Source of the DNA: JACCZX01 sp963807155
Lineage (GTDB): Bacteria; Pseudomonadota; Gammaproteobacteria; Burkholderiales; Burkholderiaceae_F
Direction: 5' to 3'
Assembly (NCBI GenBank): GCA_963807155.1
Contig: CAWEAZ010000022.1
Coordinates: forward strand, 1 to 64,000
Length of the DNA stretch: 64,000 nt
Shown: one piece after another, positions 54,914 through 62,747 of the stretch
How the letters are laid out: every line of letters begins with the position of its first letter
Position numbering within the stretch: the stretch's first letter is position 1
Notes under the pieces: model-generated
Databases searched by the model: none
What the model was told of the DNA's origin: nothing
The model's input: the letters and a program-made list of their open reading frames with translations, nothing else
Position numbers and translations under genes: made by a program

Positions 54914-56215
54914 ATGTTGATCAGCCCGCCGAACTCTTCCAAAAGCGGTCACGTTCCCAACGTTGTTCCGGCGAAGGTGAGGATAGGTCTCGCAATTTGC
55001 GCCGTCTTCCTGCTCATCTACATGTGCGGCGGACTGGCCACGGGTTACACCTATCTCCCCGGCAAGCGTGGCGGGCTTCTGCTTTCGGGGATACCCACAC
55101 TGTTCATCGTCGCTGCCGCATCCGCGCTCTTTCTGGCGGCCTTATTGACCATCGTCGATCACTACGACAGACGCCCCAACGAGGCCTCGTACGCCTTCAC
55201 TCGGAAAACATACCGGAGGGCCGCTCTCTATCTGTTCATTGCTGCGCCTTTCGCTGAACTCGCTCATCGACTGCTGCTTGATAACGGCATTGATATTTTT
55301 CCGAATGCCCACGGGCTTGCTGAAAACTACACGTTTTACAGCCCCAGGCTTCATGCGCTTAAGCGTTTCCTTGACCCTATCACCAGCAACGTTCTTTGGA
55401 TCGGACTTCTGTCGTTCGGTACTGGCGGTGTCGGCATCTTGATTGACAAGTATTCGCACTCGGCTGGCTTCAGGCGCATCGCATCGCTTCTGATAAGCGT
55501 TTCAATGCTGGGGGTGTCCCTCTTCGCAATGGCGGGTGGCGCTCAAGACTTCCTTAACGGCGAAGTCAAGCGCGGCAGACAGTCTGCCGAGTACACCATT
55601 CAGGCGGAACTTGAGCCTGCAAAGTTCAATGCGATTCTCCTGACCCACTTTGCAATGAGCGGCATGCTGTTTACAGCAAGCGCGTTCGTTCTCGTTGGAG
55701 TCGCCACCAACCGTATAAAGACGCCGGCGCGAATGCCCAAATTAAGCGAGATCGCGCGTCGGCCGAATTTGGTGGTCACGGGCACACGTTTGCCCCATCC
55801 GCAGCGGCCCGCGCCGTACAAACCCGGCCACGCGAACCTTCTTCCGCTCCGCTATCACACCAATCCTTATGAGCGAACCTGGCATCCAAACCAGATACCC
55901 AAGCGCGAACGCAACATCAAGATCGGACTGTCATTGTTTCTGCTCGCCTACGGTGGCTTGGGCGTGACATTCGACGATCTGTTCGTACCCGGGCGGCGAA
56001 CCCGCGGCACCCATTTCCATGGGCAGGAGGCTTGGCTCATGTATGGCGCCATGATCTGCGCCGCGCTCGTTCTGCTGTCTGTCGTGGTTGACCATTACGA
56101 CCGCCGCAACAACGAGGGCCAGTACAGAACATTTGCGCGCATCTTTCAGATCCTCGGCTGGACGCTCTTTGGTGCGGCGCTCATCGTGAAGCTGTTCTGG
56201 CCGGCGCGAGATTGA
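54914..56215 (+). CDS. polytopic membrane protein with internally repeated segment, unknown function
   Basis: 433 aa, intact. About eight helices in two blocks: residues 24-260 (IGLAICAVFLLIYMCGGLAT, LFIVAAASALFLAALLTIVD, FAMSGMLFTASAFVLVGVAT) and 345-430 (IGLSLFLLAYGGLGVTFDDL, MICAALVLLSVVVDHYDRRN). A hydrophilic linker with PHPQRPAPYKPGH lies between. The segment VDHYDRRPNEASYAFTRKTY recurs near the end as VDHYDRRNNEGQYRTFARIF, each right after a helix, so the ends appear duplicated. I know no family for it. No ribosome site is obvious at the ATG. Confidence 0.7.
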   Translation: MLISPPNSSKSGHVPNVVPAKVRIGLAICAVFLLIYMCGGLATGYTYLPGKRGGLLLSGIPTLFIVAAASALFLAALLTIVDHYDRRPNEASYAFTRKTYRRAALYLFIAAPFAELAHRLLLDNGIDIFPNAHGLAENYTFYSPRLHALKRFLDPITSNVLWIGLLSFGTGGVGILIDKYSHSAGFRRIASLLISVSMLGVSLFAMAGGAQDFLNGEVKRGRQSAEYTIQAELEPAKFNAILLTHFAMSGMLFTASAFVLVGVATNRIKTPARMPKLSEIARRPNLVVTGTRLPHPQRPAPYKPGHANLLPLRYHTNPYERTWHPNQIPKRERNIKIGLSLFLLAYGGLGVTFDDLFVPGRRTRGTHFHGQEAWLMYGAMICAALVLLSVVVDHYDRRNNEGQYRTFARIFQILGWTLFGAALIVKLFWPARD

Positions 56216-56358
56216 GCATTCAAGATGGACCGCGGCCGATCGCGCCACAATGACAATAAGCGACGTTTCCGGGCTTACGGTCGTGAGGCCAATGGCATAC
56301 GCCACCCGAGTCTTACGACAATTCGCAAGTTAACTACGCGAGGCCACTAGCAGTGCAG

Positions 56359-56783
56359 ATGGAATGGCTTGCGCCCGCCTTCGTTATTGTCTGGCATAGC
56401 TTCTAATGCTCGGCGTTGTGTACGTCTGGGCGCGTGGCGTTGAGCGATCAATCAGGCGCGAAATCGCGCTCGCACCCGAGCCCGATGCCAACATGCTGAC
56501 GACCCTTCGCGCGGAGACCGAGTGGATTGAGCGGTACTCGAAGCTGCCGAAGGAGGAGCAACTCCGAAGGCGAGACGAGCTGTTTCAGGCGATGCAACGA
56601 GCCCGTGCACTGCTGGAAGGACCGATTGCGGCTGACCTGTCGAGCCGCCTCGATAGGTCAGCCACTTCAAATCCCGAACGCGTCGGGCCGATGCGCGAGA
56701 CGGATCGAATCCTTCTAGAAATGACTGAGCTTCAGGGTGCTGGCGCAAGTCCGCAAGCAATCGCCGCCTGGACCGGCGAATGA
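56359..56783 (+). CDS. small membrane-anchored protein (probable frameshift near 56403)
   Basis: The downstream frame (from an ATG at 56406) gives 125 aa: MLGVVYVWARGVERSIRREI, then a helical charged middle (TEWIERYSKLPKEEQLRRRD) and a C-terminus ending AIAAWTGE. Just ahead, an ATG at 56359 encodes MEWLAPAFVIVWHSF before a stop; adding one base there would join the two into one N-terminal helix of about 25 residues. The fused product would be about 141 aa. Its stop overlaps the next start (ATGA). Unknown family. Confidence 0.6.
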
Positions 56784-57505
56784 AGGACGCATTCGAGCGC
56801 GACAGCCAGGAGCTCGCGAGGGAAATCGAACTGATTGAGAAAGAAACCTCACACCCGAAGCCGTACGTGATCCCCAAGCCCTTTCGCACACCGACGATCA
56901 TTTTGCTTCTCTTTATCGTCACCGGGGCCGTGCTCGAATTGACCGTCGGTAGCGGCTTTATTTTTGCGGGCGCTGACACTTATCGATCGGCAGCGCCGTG
57001 GTTTTTTGCGGCGCTATTACCGGTCTTTGCGGTTCTCCTTTACTGGCAGGAACGATTGAGTGGAAACCTCCGGAGCAGTTTTCCCACTTCCTGGCTACGA
57101 AGGCTGATCATCTTCCCGCTGATGGTGGCGGTGTGCTCAGGCATCGTGCTCATCGCGCCGTTGGGCTGGGCCTCGCTTCTCGGACTTGCCGTCGGTGCGC
57201 GAGCTGACGACCTAGAAGGCATCGTTTTAAGCGCTGGTGAGTTTCAAAGAGCTCACGGGCATCCCGTTGCAAGCAAAGAGCGAAGATTGCCGTGCGAGGT
57301 GCGTCTGCCGCGATTTGTGTGGAAGGTCGAACGGCTGCGCCATTGCCGATCAAAGAAGGCCCTGTGCTGCTCAGCGGCCACGTATCGCGCTTCGGGGTTC
57401 ACGTTGAAAGTATTCGGCCTCAGCCATGAACCGTCATTCGGGTGTAGCCACTGCAAGGCGATGGTCAACCTAAATCAGTTGAGAAGAGCGAAGAAGCTGA
57501 CTTGA
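56780..57505 (+). CDS. hypothetical membrane protein, uncertain 3' end
   Basis: 241 aa as read, coupled to the gene before it by an ATGA overlap. A charged N-terminus (FERDSQELAREIELIEKE) precedes helices at about 42-62 (TIILLLFIVTGAVLELTVGS), 72-90 (APWFFAALLPVFAVLLYW) and 108-140 (LIIFPLMVAVCSGIVLIAPL, GWASLLGLAVGA). After about residue 155 the sequence turns Cys- and Arg-rich and loses coding character. In another frame a better-looking ending appears (PIKEGPVLLSGHVSRFGVHV to a TGA at 57427). A frameshift near 57260-57300 is therefore likely and the true stop is probably 57429. Function unknown. Confidence 0.55.
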   Translation: MKDAFERDSQELAREIELIEKETSHPKPYVIPKPFRTPTIILLLFIVTGAVLELTVGSGFIFAGADTYRSAAPWFFAALLPVFAVLLYWQERLSGNLRSSFPTSWLRRLIIFPLMVAVCSGIVLIAPLGWASLLGLAVGARADDLEGIVLSAGEFQRAHGHPVASKERRLPCEVRLPRFVWKVERLRHCRSKKALCCSAATYRASGFTLKVFGLSHEPSFGCSHCKAMVNLNQLRRAKKLT

Positions 57506-57584
57506 TATCCATGCTGATATGCCGACTAGGATCACCGCGCCGATGGGTAAATCGATACGTCCCATTGCTGTCTAACGTCTGAAG

Positions 57585-58218
57585 ATGACGACGCACACAA
57601 TGCCTTCCACCGAAAAACCAGACTCAGGGCGTGAACTCCTTCCCGCTTACAGCCCGGACAAATACCTTCAAGTCACAGGCTTTTGGCGGCTTAGACACTG
57701 TGAACACTTTTTCGTAGTCGTCTTCCTTCTTGGCGCTGCGCTAGGTCTGACGCTCGACGAGCAGGTAGTCGAGCACTGGAGTTGGGTAACGCCGTTTGTC
57801 CAAACAGTCGCCCAGTTCGTGCCGGTCGTTGATTCATTTTGGCGCGTAAGTCCGTTTCCGACCGTCGCCGGACTGCTTCCCGCAATCGTTTGGCTAACGG
57901 TCTTTCTTTCGGGAGTTTTGGCGCCGATAACGGTCCGCCACTTGCGGTTTCCGCTCATGTATGAACCGCTGAGCTTCTCGACGCTTCTGGTTTTACTTCT
58001 TTTTAGCGCTAGCCCTGCTCGCGTGGTTTGCAGTTGGCGTTGGCGATCTGACAGCCGAGACCTTCGGCCGACGCCGTTTTCCATGGCCCATGCTGAACTT
58101 CGCTGCGCAAAATCAGATCGCCTTCGGGCTGCTCGCGGGCTTGACGGGTGGTCTGGCCGCATTCCTTTGGGCCGCGATCAGTCTTGTCACCGTTCGCAGA
58201 TTCATACAGAAACTTTGA
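57585..58218 (+). CDS. hypothetical membrane protein (one frameshift)
   Basis: About 210 aa after correction near 57995. The N-terminus MTTHTMPSTEKPDSGRELLP leads to helices FFVVVFLLGAALGLTL, FPTVAGLLPAIVWLTVFLSG and STLLVLLLF. In the next frame it goes on LALALLAWFAVGVGDLTAET, QNQIAFGLLAGLTGGLAAFL and ISLVTVRRFIQKL to a TGA at 58216. Reading without the shift instead gives Arg/Ser-rich nonsense to 58424. Five helices in all. I do not recognise the family; genes 54914, 56359, 56780 and this one form a run of such proteins. Confidence 0.6.
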
Positions 58219-58285
58219 GGAGCACAGATGCCTGCGTTCCAGATAATCGCCCAAACCGACGAACAATTCTGGCGCGGCTCTTGTT

Positions 58286-58303
58286 GTCTGCTTTGAGGCA
58301 GAC
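58286..58303. repeat. palindromic hairpin unit 3
   Basis: GTCTGC-TTTGAG-GCAGAC, a perfect 6-bp stem. Its arms differ by one transition from the GTCCGC/GCGGAC arms of unit 1. No T-run follows. Confidence 0.4.
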
Positions 58304-58348
58304 TTCGACGGGCGTCCGCAATTGGCCGTTAGCTGTCATCACCTGTGT

Positions 58349-58368
58349 CCGCTTGCGGCCAGAAGCGG
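58349..58368. repeat. palindromic hairpin unit 4
   Basis: CCGCTT-GCGGCCAG-AAGCGG, a perfect 6-bp stem with a CGGCCA-containing loop as in units 1 and 2, followed after two bases by GTTAAGC. It stands at the right edge of the unknown-membrane-gene block. Confidence 0.45.
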
Positions 58369-58511
58369 TCGTTAAGCTCGGTCAGGCGATTCCTTGCTCC
58401 GAGCTCTGCGGCGGCAGTAAATAATCTCCGCTTGGCACCGCGGTAATTCGTCCGGCATAGAATCGATTGTGCTGCATGCGTCTCAACATACGTAGCCGTA
58501 AGGAGATGAAG

Positions 58512-59507
58512 ATGAGAGTTGTTCTGCTTGGCCTCTTGGCGTTTGCATTGAGCGGCTGCGCGACCATGCAGATGGGCGATCCAACCGTGTCGATACTGAT
58601 CGATCTCGATCCGGCGAGTACGGACCGCACGGTGATCGTCGAGAGCATCACCGCAGATCGCAGCGGCATGCTTTATCTCCCCGATCGGGTGACCGGAAAC
58701 ATTCTCCGGGTCGATCCCAAGTCACCGAAGGCGGTTGTCGTCGGAAGGATCGAGGCGCGGGAGATCGAAGGCAAGAGAGTCAATGCCGATCCTTCGGGCA
58801 TCGCGTTTAATTCTCAGGGGGATCTTTTCGTAGCCGTCGGTCCGTTCCGTGAAGTTGTGCGCATCCGCGGTGCTGACCTCAACCCGGCGAAGCCGGGATT
58901 GGCGCAGACCTTTGCGACGGGGACGGCTGGCGCGAATGGCATCGCCTTTGACCGGCAAGGAAATCTTTTCGTCGGCGGCGGCGCCAGCGGCATCGTCTAC
59001 CGTGTCGGTCCGAATGGCGGCGCAGCCGAAGCAGCGGTGCAAATCGACAAGCACGTGCGCACGCTTCCCGACGGCAAGACCCAGCAGCAGATTGTCGCCA
59101 ACGGTGTTGCGTTCGATGCCAACGGTGTGCTGCATGTCACCGACACGGCGCGCGGCGCGATTTGGAAGGTTGTGATCGGCCCCGATGGCAAAGGCGGCAA
59201 ACCGGTGCTACTGGCGCAGAGTCCGCTGCTCGAAGGTGCCGACGGTCTGGCTTTCGATCGCAGTGGCATGCTCTGGGTTGTCCCGAATGAGCTGAACTCC
59301 ATCGCCACGGTTACGTCGGCCGGACAAGTTCGGCAGGTCGCCAAGAACGGCAGCCAGGGACCGTTGGAATTCCCGTCGGCAATCGTCTTTGTTGGCGACC
59401 GTGGTTATGTTTCGAACTTCGACATCCCCCGGCGCGACAACATGGACGCCAACGGTCTTACCGCTCGCGATGGCATCGGAGCTTCTATCGCCCAGATCGC
59501 ACCCTAG
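58512..59507 (+). CDS. beta-propeller lipoprotein (SMP-30/NHL-like)
   Basis: 331 aa from the ATG at 58512 (AAGGAG six bases ahead). The lipobox LSGCA places the modified Cys at about residue 14, so the protein is membrane-anchored. The body shows repeated propeller blades: ITADRSGMLYLPDRVTGNIL, PSGIAFNSQGDLFVAVGPFR, NGIAFDRQGNLFVGGGASGI, NGVAFDANGVLHVTDTARGA, DGLAFDRSGMLWVVPNELNS. Six or so blades. Family relatives are lactonases or substrate-binding propellers; no catalytic metal set can be assigned with confidence. It stands alone, convergent with the TSUP gene. Confidence 0.82.
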   Translation: MRVVLLGLLAFALSGCATMQMGDPTVSILIDLDPASTDRTVIVESITADRSGMLYLPDRVTGNILRVDPKSPKAVVVGRIEAREIEGKRVNADPSGIAFNSQGDLFVAVGPFREVVRIRGADLNPAKPGLAQTFATGTAGANGIAFDRQGNLFVGGGASGIVYRVGPNGGAAEAAVQIDKHVRTLPDGKTQQQIVANGVAFDANGVLHVTDTARGAIWKVVIGPDGKGGKPVLLAQSPLLEGADGLAFDRSGMLWVVPNELNSIATVTSAGQVRQVAKNGSQGPLEFPSAIVFVGDRGYVSNFDIPRRDNMDANGLTARDGIGASIAQIAP

Positions 59508-59541
59508 GCGCCCAAGTAGCGGTGACGAGACGCGAGTGCCT

Positions 59542-60306
59542 TCATGACGCGCTTAGCATGGACCACGCAGCGTTCACACCGCTCGCTAAGTAAATTGCCC
59601 CGAGCGCCAGCACGCCCCATCGTGTCCACATGCGGAAGGAAACGTCGCTAATTTGCTTGAGCACCGGCCGCGACAGCGATGTACCGGCGAATGCAAGAAG
59701 CACCATCGTTGCGGCAAGCCAGGGCGAAACTGCCCCGCCTTCGATCGCAAGGACGCCGCCAAAATAAAGGATCTTCAAGCAGTGGCTCAAGCTTTGTGTG
59801 ATCGCCTTGGTCGCCACGACCACATGGCGGTTCATCGCTGAGCGCACAAAGAACACATCGAGTAGTGGTCCCGAGATGCCGGCGGTGAGGGACAGAGCCA
59901 TGCACACGATGCCGCACGCGAACGGATGCCAGGGCCGCTCGACGTTGAGGTGTAGCTGCTTAGGAAGCGCGAGTGCAACGAAAGGCGTAAGGCCCATCAC
60001 GATGAGCGCCGCTGGTTTCCCAACGACAAAGCCAGCCATTGCGAACAGCCCCAACGCAACAAAAGCACCCGCCGCATAGCCGACAAAAACTCGCCAATCG
60101 ATTTCGCTCCTGAGCAGCAGGGCACGCCATCCATTAGCGGCCAGCTGCACGATTCCATGCAACATCATCGCGGCAGGCAACGGAAGCAGCGCGAGGAGGA
60201 CGCCCATCAGGATCATCCCGCCAGCCATGCCGAAGATTCCCGAAATGAAGGATGTGATCAGTGCCGCACCAGCGAGGAGCGACACGGTGAGCAGCGAGAC
60301 CCCCAT
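59542..60306 (-). CDS. TSUP/TauE-SafE family membrane permease
   Basis: 254 aa, intact, about eight helices. It starts LLTVSLLAGAALITSFISGI and has the family motif GIFGMAGGMILMGVLLAL. The second half carries the related pattern SLTAGISGPLLDVFFVRSAM. Members export sulfite, sulfoacetate or other small anions. It lies downstream of a DUF1059 gene on the same strand, with about 200 bp between, so co-transcription is uncertain. Confidence 0.88.
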   Translation of the reverse strand: MGVSLLTVSLLAGAALITSFISGIFGMAGGMILMGVLLALLPLPAAMMLHGIVQLAANGWRALLLRSEIDWRVFVGYAAGAFVALGLFAMAGFVVGKPAALIVMGLTPFVALALPKQLHLNVERPWHPFACGIVCMALSLTAGISGPLLDVFFVRSAMNRHVVVATKAITQSLSHCLKILYFGGVLAIEGGAVSPWLAATMVLLAFAGTSLSRPVLKQISDVSFRMWTRWGVLALGAIYLASGVNAAWSMLSAS

Positions 60307-60504
60307 CAGCGCTTCCGTGCAGGGTACAGACGCTGGGACGCCGCCGCGATGTCGCTGTCCGTCGTGCGGACCAATTCTGCGAACGTTCTCACCGCGCCAG
60401 GTTGCTCCGTATCAAGGATGATCGGCGGAGGAGACAATATCGATTAAGGTTTTTGAGGTCTACGGTGTACATCGGGCGCAAGACCAGATCGCCCACTGCT
60501 CAGA

Positions 60505-60714
60505 CTAAATCTCCGGCTTCGCGTCCCACTTGGGCTTGGTCTCTCGGCCCCATTTTTTCGGGTCCTCGTTATGCATTTTCTCCATCGCCTTCGCAGTATC
60601 GGGATGCCTCTCCATGACGTGCTTCGTCATCGTCTTGACCATTTCATCCCAGGTCGGTGCTGATAGCTTTTGATCGCAAGGTCCACCAAGTTCGCGGCAG
60701 GTCATGACCTTCAT
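60505..60714 (-). CDS. DUF1059 family small protein
   Basis: 69 aa from the ATG at 60714. It has the family pattern MTCRELGGPCDQKLSA, with two Cys nine residues apart, then WDEMVKTMTKHVMERHPDT, a conserved helix with His. The charged tail ends in KPKWDAKPEI. Function unknown; DUF1059 proteins are small cytosolic proteins found in many soil bacteria. Confidence 0.85.
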   Translation of the reverse strand: MKVMTCRELGGPCDQKLSAPTWDEMVKTMTKHVMERHPDTAKAMEKMHNEDPKKWGRETKPKWDAKPEI

Positions 60715-60816
60715 CAGAAACACTCCATTTCCCGTGAATACAAGGGGCCGCGCCGCAATCGGCGTGCCCAGAGGAAGCAGGCCTGCGCAAGCGTGTCATC
60801 GCTCCTGTCGAACGAC

Positions 60817-62197
60817 CTACAGCCCGACCGCTTCGGTAACCAGGCGCCTTAAATCGCGCCGCAGTTTGTCGCGCACGGGTGCGAGCTTGCGGCTGCGATT
60901 CAGGTTGTCGAGCTCGAACGGATCGCGCTCCAGATCGTAGAGCTCATCGAGCTCGCCCGCCTTGCCCCGATTGACCCAATGGATGTACTTGTAGCGATCG
61001 GTACGCACTGCTTTGTATGTCATGCCCACCAGCCACGGCAGGGCTTGTTCGGCCCAGTATTCAATCAGTATCGACTTGCGCCACGCTGCGCGGCGTGCGG
61101 CAAACAACGGCAGCAACGATCGTCCCTGAATCTGCGAGCCCGGTTTACCTCCCGCTAGTTCGATCAGCGTCGGCGCGAGGTCCTGGCAGATGACGAGCTC
61201 GCGTCGGCGTGAACCGGCCTTCACCTTGCGCGGATAGCGAACAACAAACGGCGAGCGAATGCCCTCTTCGTACGCGAAGCGCCGCTCGGGTCCCAACGCA
61301 TGCTCGCCAAAGAAGAAGCCGTTGTCGCTGAAGAAAACAATGAACGTGTTGTCGAGCTCGCCGTTCTTTTCCAGCACATCGATGATCGCGCCGACGCCCT
61401 CGTCGACCGCCGCCATCATCCGCGCGCGCAAGCGAATTTCTTCCTGCTCGCCCGATTGCAGCGCGGATAGGATCGCTTGCGACGTGGCGCCTGACTTCAT
61501 CGCGAAACTTTCGGTCCACGCCGGCTTGCTCTTGATCACCTCGGCAGGCGGCAACATGTTCGGTGTGCGCGGGAACACGGCGTCGCGATACAGATCCTTG
61601 TGGCGCTCGGCGACGACGTAACCCCCTTGTGCCGAGATGCGCAACGTGCCGTCGGCCGCTTGCTCCGCGTCCGGGTGCACCGCCTTATGCGCGAAGAACA
61701 AGCGAAAACGGCTTGTTGCGCTTGCGCTTCAAAAAATCGACCGCCAGCCCGTTCATGATGTCGGTGATGTAGCCGCTGTGCTGCACGTACTTGCCATCGT
61801 GGTTCAGCCGCGGGTCGTTCAGCTTTCCATGCCCGTCATAGCTGACCCACGTGTCGTAACCGGGCCGCGGCATGCCGTCATTGCCCATGTGCCACTTGCC
61901 GATGTGCGCGGTCTCGTACCCGAGCCGCTGCAGCTCGAGGTGGTAGTTCGGCAAGCGATGGCTCATCGCATCGCGCGCGACGTTATCGATGATGCCGTGC
62001 CGGCTGGCGTACTGGCCACTGACAATCGAAGCGCGGTTCGGCGAGCAGATCGGCGTCGTGTGAAACGCGCGCTCGAAGATCGCGCCTTCGCGCGCAAGCC
62101 GATCGATGTGCGGCGTCTTCATGTACGGATGACCACCGGCGCCAAACTCGTCGTAGCGCAGATCGTCAATCAGAATCACGAGAAAATTGGGCTTCAT
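60817..62197 (-). CDS. sulfatase family hydrolase (one frameshift)
   Basis: About 460 aa. The start at 62197 (MKPNFLVILIDDLRYDEFGA) contains the metal-binding Asp pair. The formylglycine motif is CSPNRAS in TTPICSPNRASIVSGQYASR, a Cys-type site that needs a formylglycine-generating enzyme; none is in the window. GKWHMGNDGMPRPGYDTW follows. The break near 61690 joins PFSLVL to FFAHKAVHP. The second half has IVFFSDNGFFFGEHALG with the Asp-Asn metal pair and PTLIELAGGKPGSQIQGRSL. No signal peptide, so it is probably cytosolic. The substrate (sulfate, phosphonate or phosphate ester) is unknown. Confidence 0.9.
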
Positions 62198-62274
62198 GCG
62201 AGCGTCGTGACGTGGTGGACGTGCATCGTACGTCAGCGCTGCCGTGTAGATTGCAAAGACGAGGTTCTTCACAG

Positions 62275-62694
62275 ATGCGTCAGGCTCATACCAGTTTGCG
62301 AATACAAACGCCCGGCCGCGCGTTCGTCGAGATCACGCGCGACATTCAAAGCTGGGTGCGTGACTGCAAGATCGACGAAGGGTTGCTGACCGTTTTTATC
62401 CGGCATACGTCGGCAAGCCTGTTGATTCAGGAAAACGCCGACCCGGAAGTGGTGCGCGATCTGGAGCGGTTCTTTGCACGCCTGGTTCCCGATGGCGATC
62501 CGTTGTTCGAGCACCGCGCCGAAGGCGCCGACGACATGCCGGCGCATGTTCGTGCTGCGTTGACTCAAACTCAGCTATCGATTCCGGTTGTCGGAGGCGA
62601 ACCTGCGCTCGGAACGTGGCAGGGCATCTATCTCGTCGAGCACAGAATTCGTGCTCATCGGCGCGAAGTCATGCTGCATCTGATTGGGCAATAG
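62275..62694 (+). CDS. YjbQ family protein
   Basis: 139 aa from the ATG at 62275, intact. The family core is HTSASLLIQENADPEVVRDL and GTWQGIYLVEHRIRAHRREV, with conserved His residues around a small beta-barrel. E. coli YjbQ has weak thiamine-phosphate synthase activity, and relatives are annotated secondary thiamine-phosphate synthase, but the true role is unsettled. It diverges from the sulfatase across about 77 bp and precedes the PrpD gene by 53 bp. Confidence 0.92.
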   Translation: MRQAHTSLRIQTPGRAFVEITRDIQSWVRDCKIDEGLLTVFIRHTSASLLIQENADPEVVRDLERFFARLVPDGDPLFEHRAEGADDMPAHVRAALTQTQLSIPVVGGEPALGTWQGIYLVEHRIRAHRREVMLHLIGQ

Positions 62695-62747
62695 CGGCCG
62701 TGCGATTATTGGAGCTCGATTCATGACAGCGGGAGTTCCGATCAGCG

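Larger units (their letters stand above)
58219..58511. other. non-coding stretch with clustered palindromes
   Basis: About 290 bp without a gene. It contains two listed hairpins, an inverted copy of the 14-mer from 52549-52562 (GTCCGCAATTGGCC at 58312-58325), and the sequences GTTAGCT (58328) and GTTAAGC (58371). The last 15 bp hold the ribosome site of the next gene. Confidence 0.45.

Noticed and set aside
57990..58424. Arg/Ser-rich C-terminal half of the 57585 gene as a real domain
   Set aside because: The neighbouring frame gives two clean hydrophobic helices and a natural stop at 58216-58218, so the open extension is a frameshift product.
52448..58511. Integron-like gene-cassette array with attC sites
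   Set aside because: GTTRRRY-like heptamers and palindromes are present, but no paired RYYYAAC arms at the right distance, no regular gene-attC order and no integrase gene were found.
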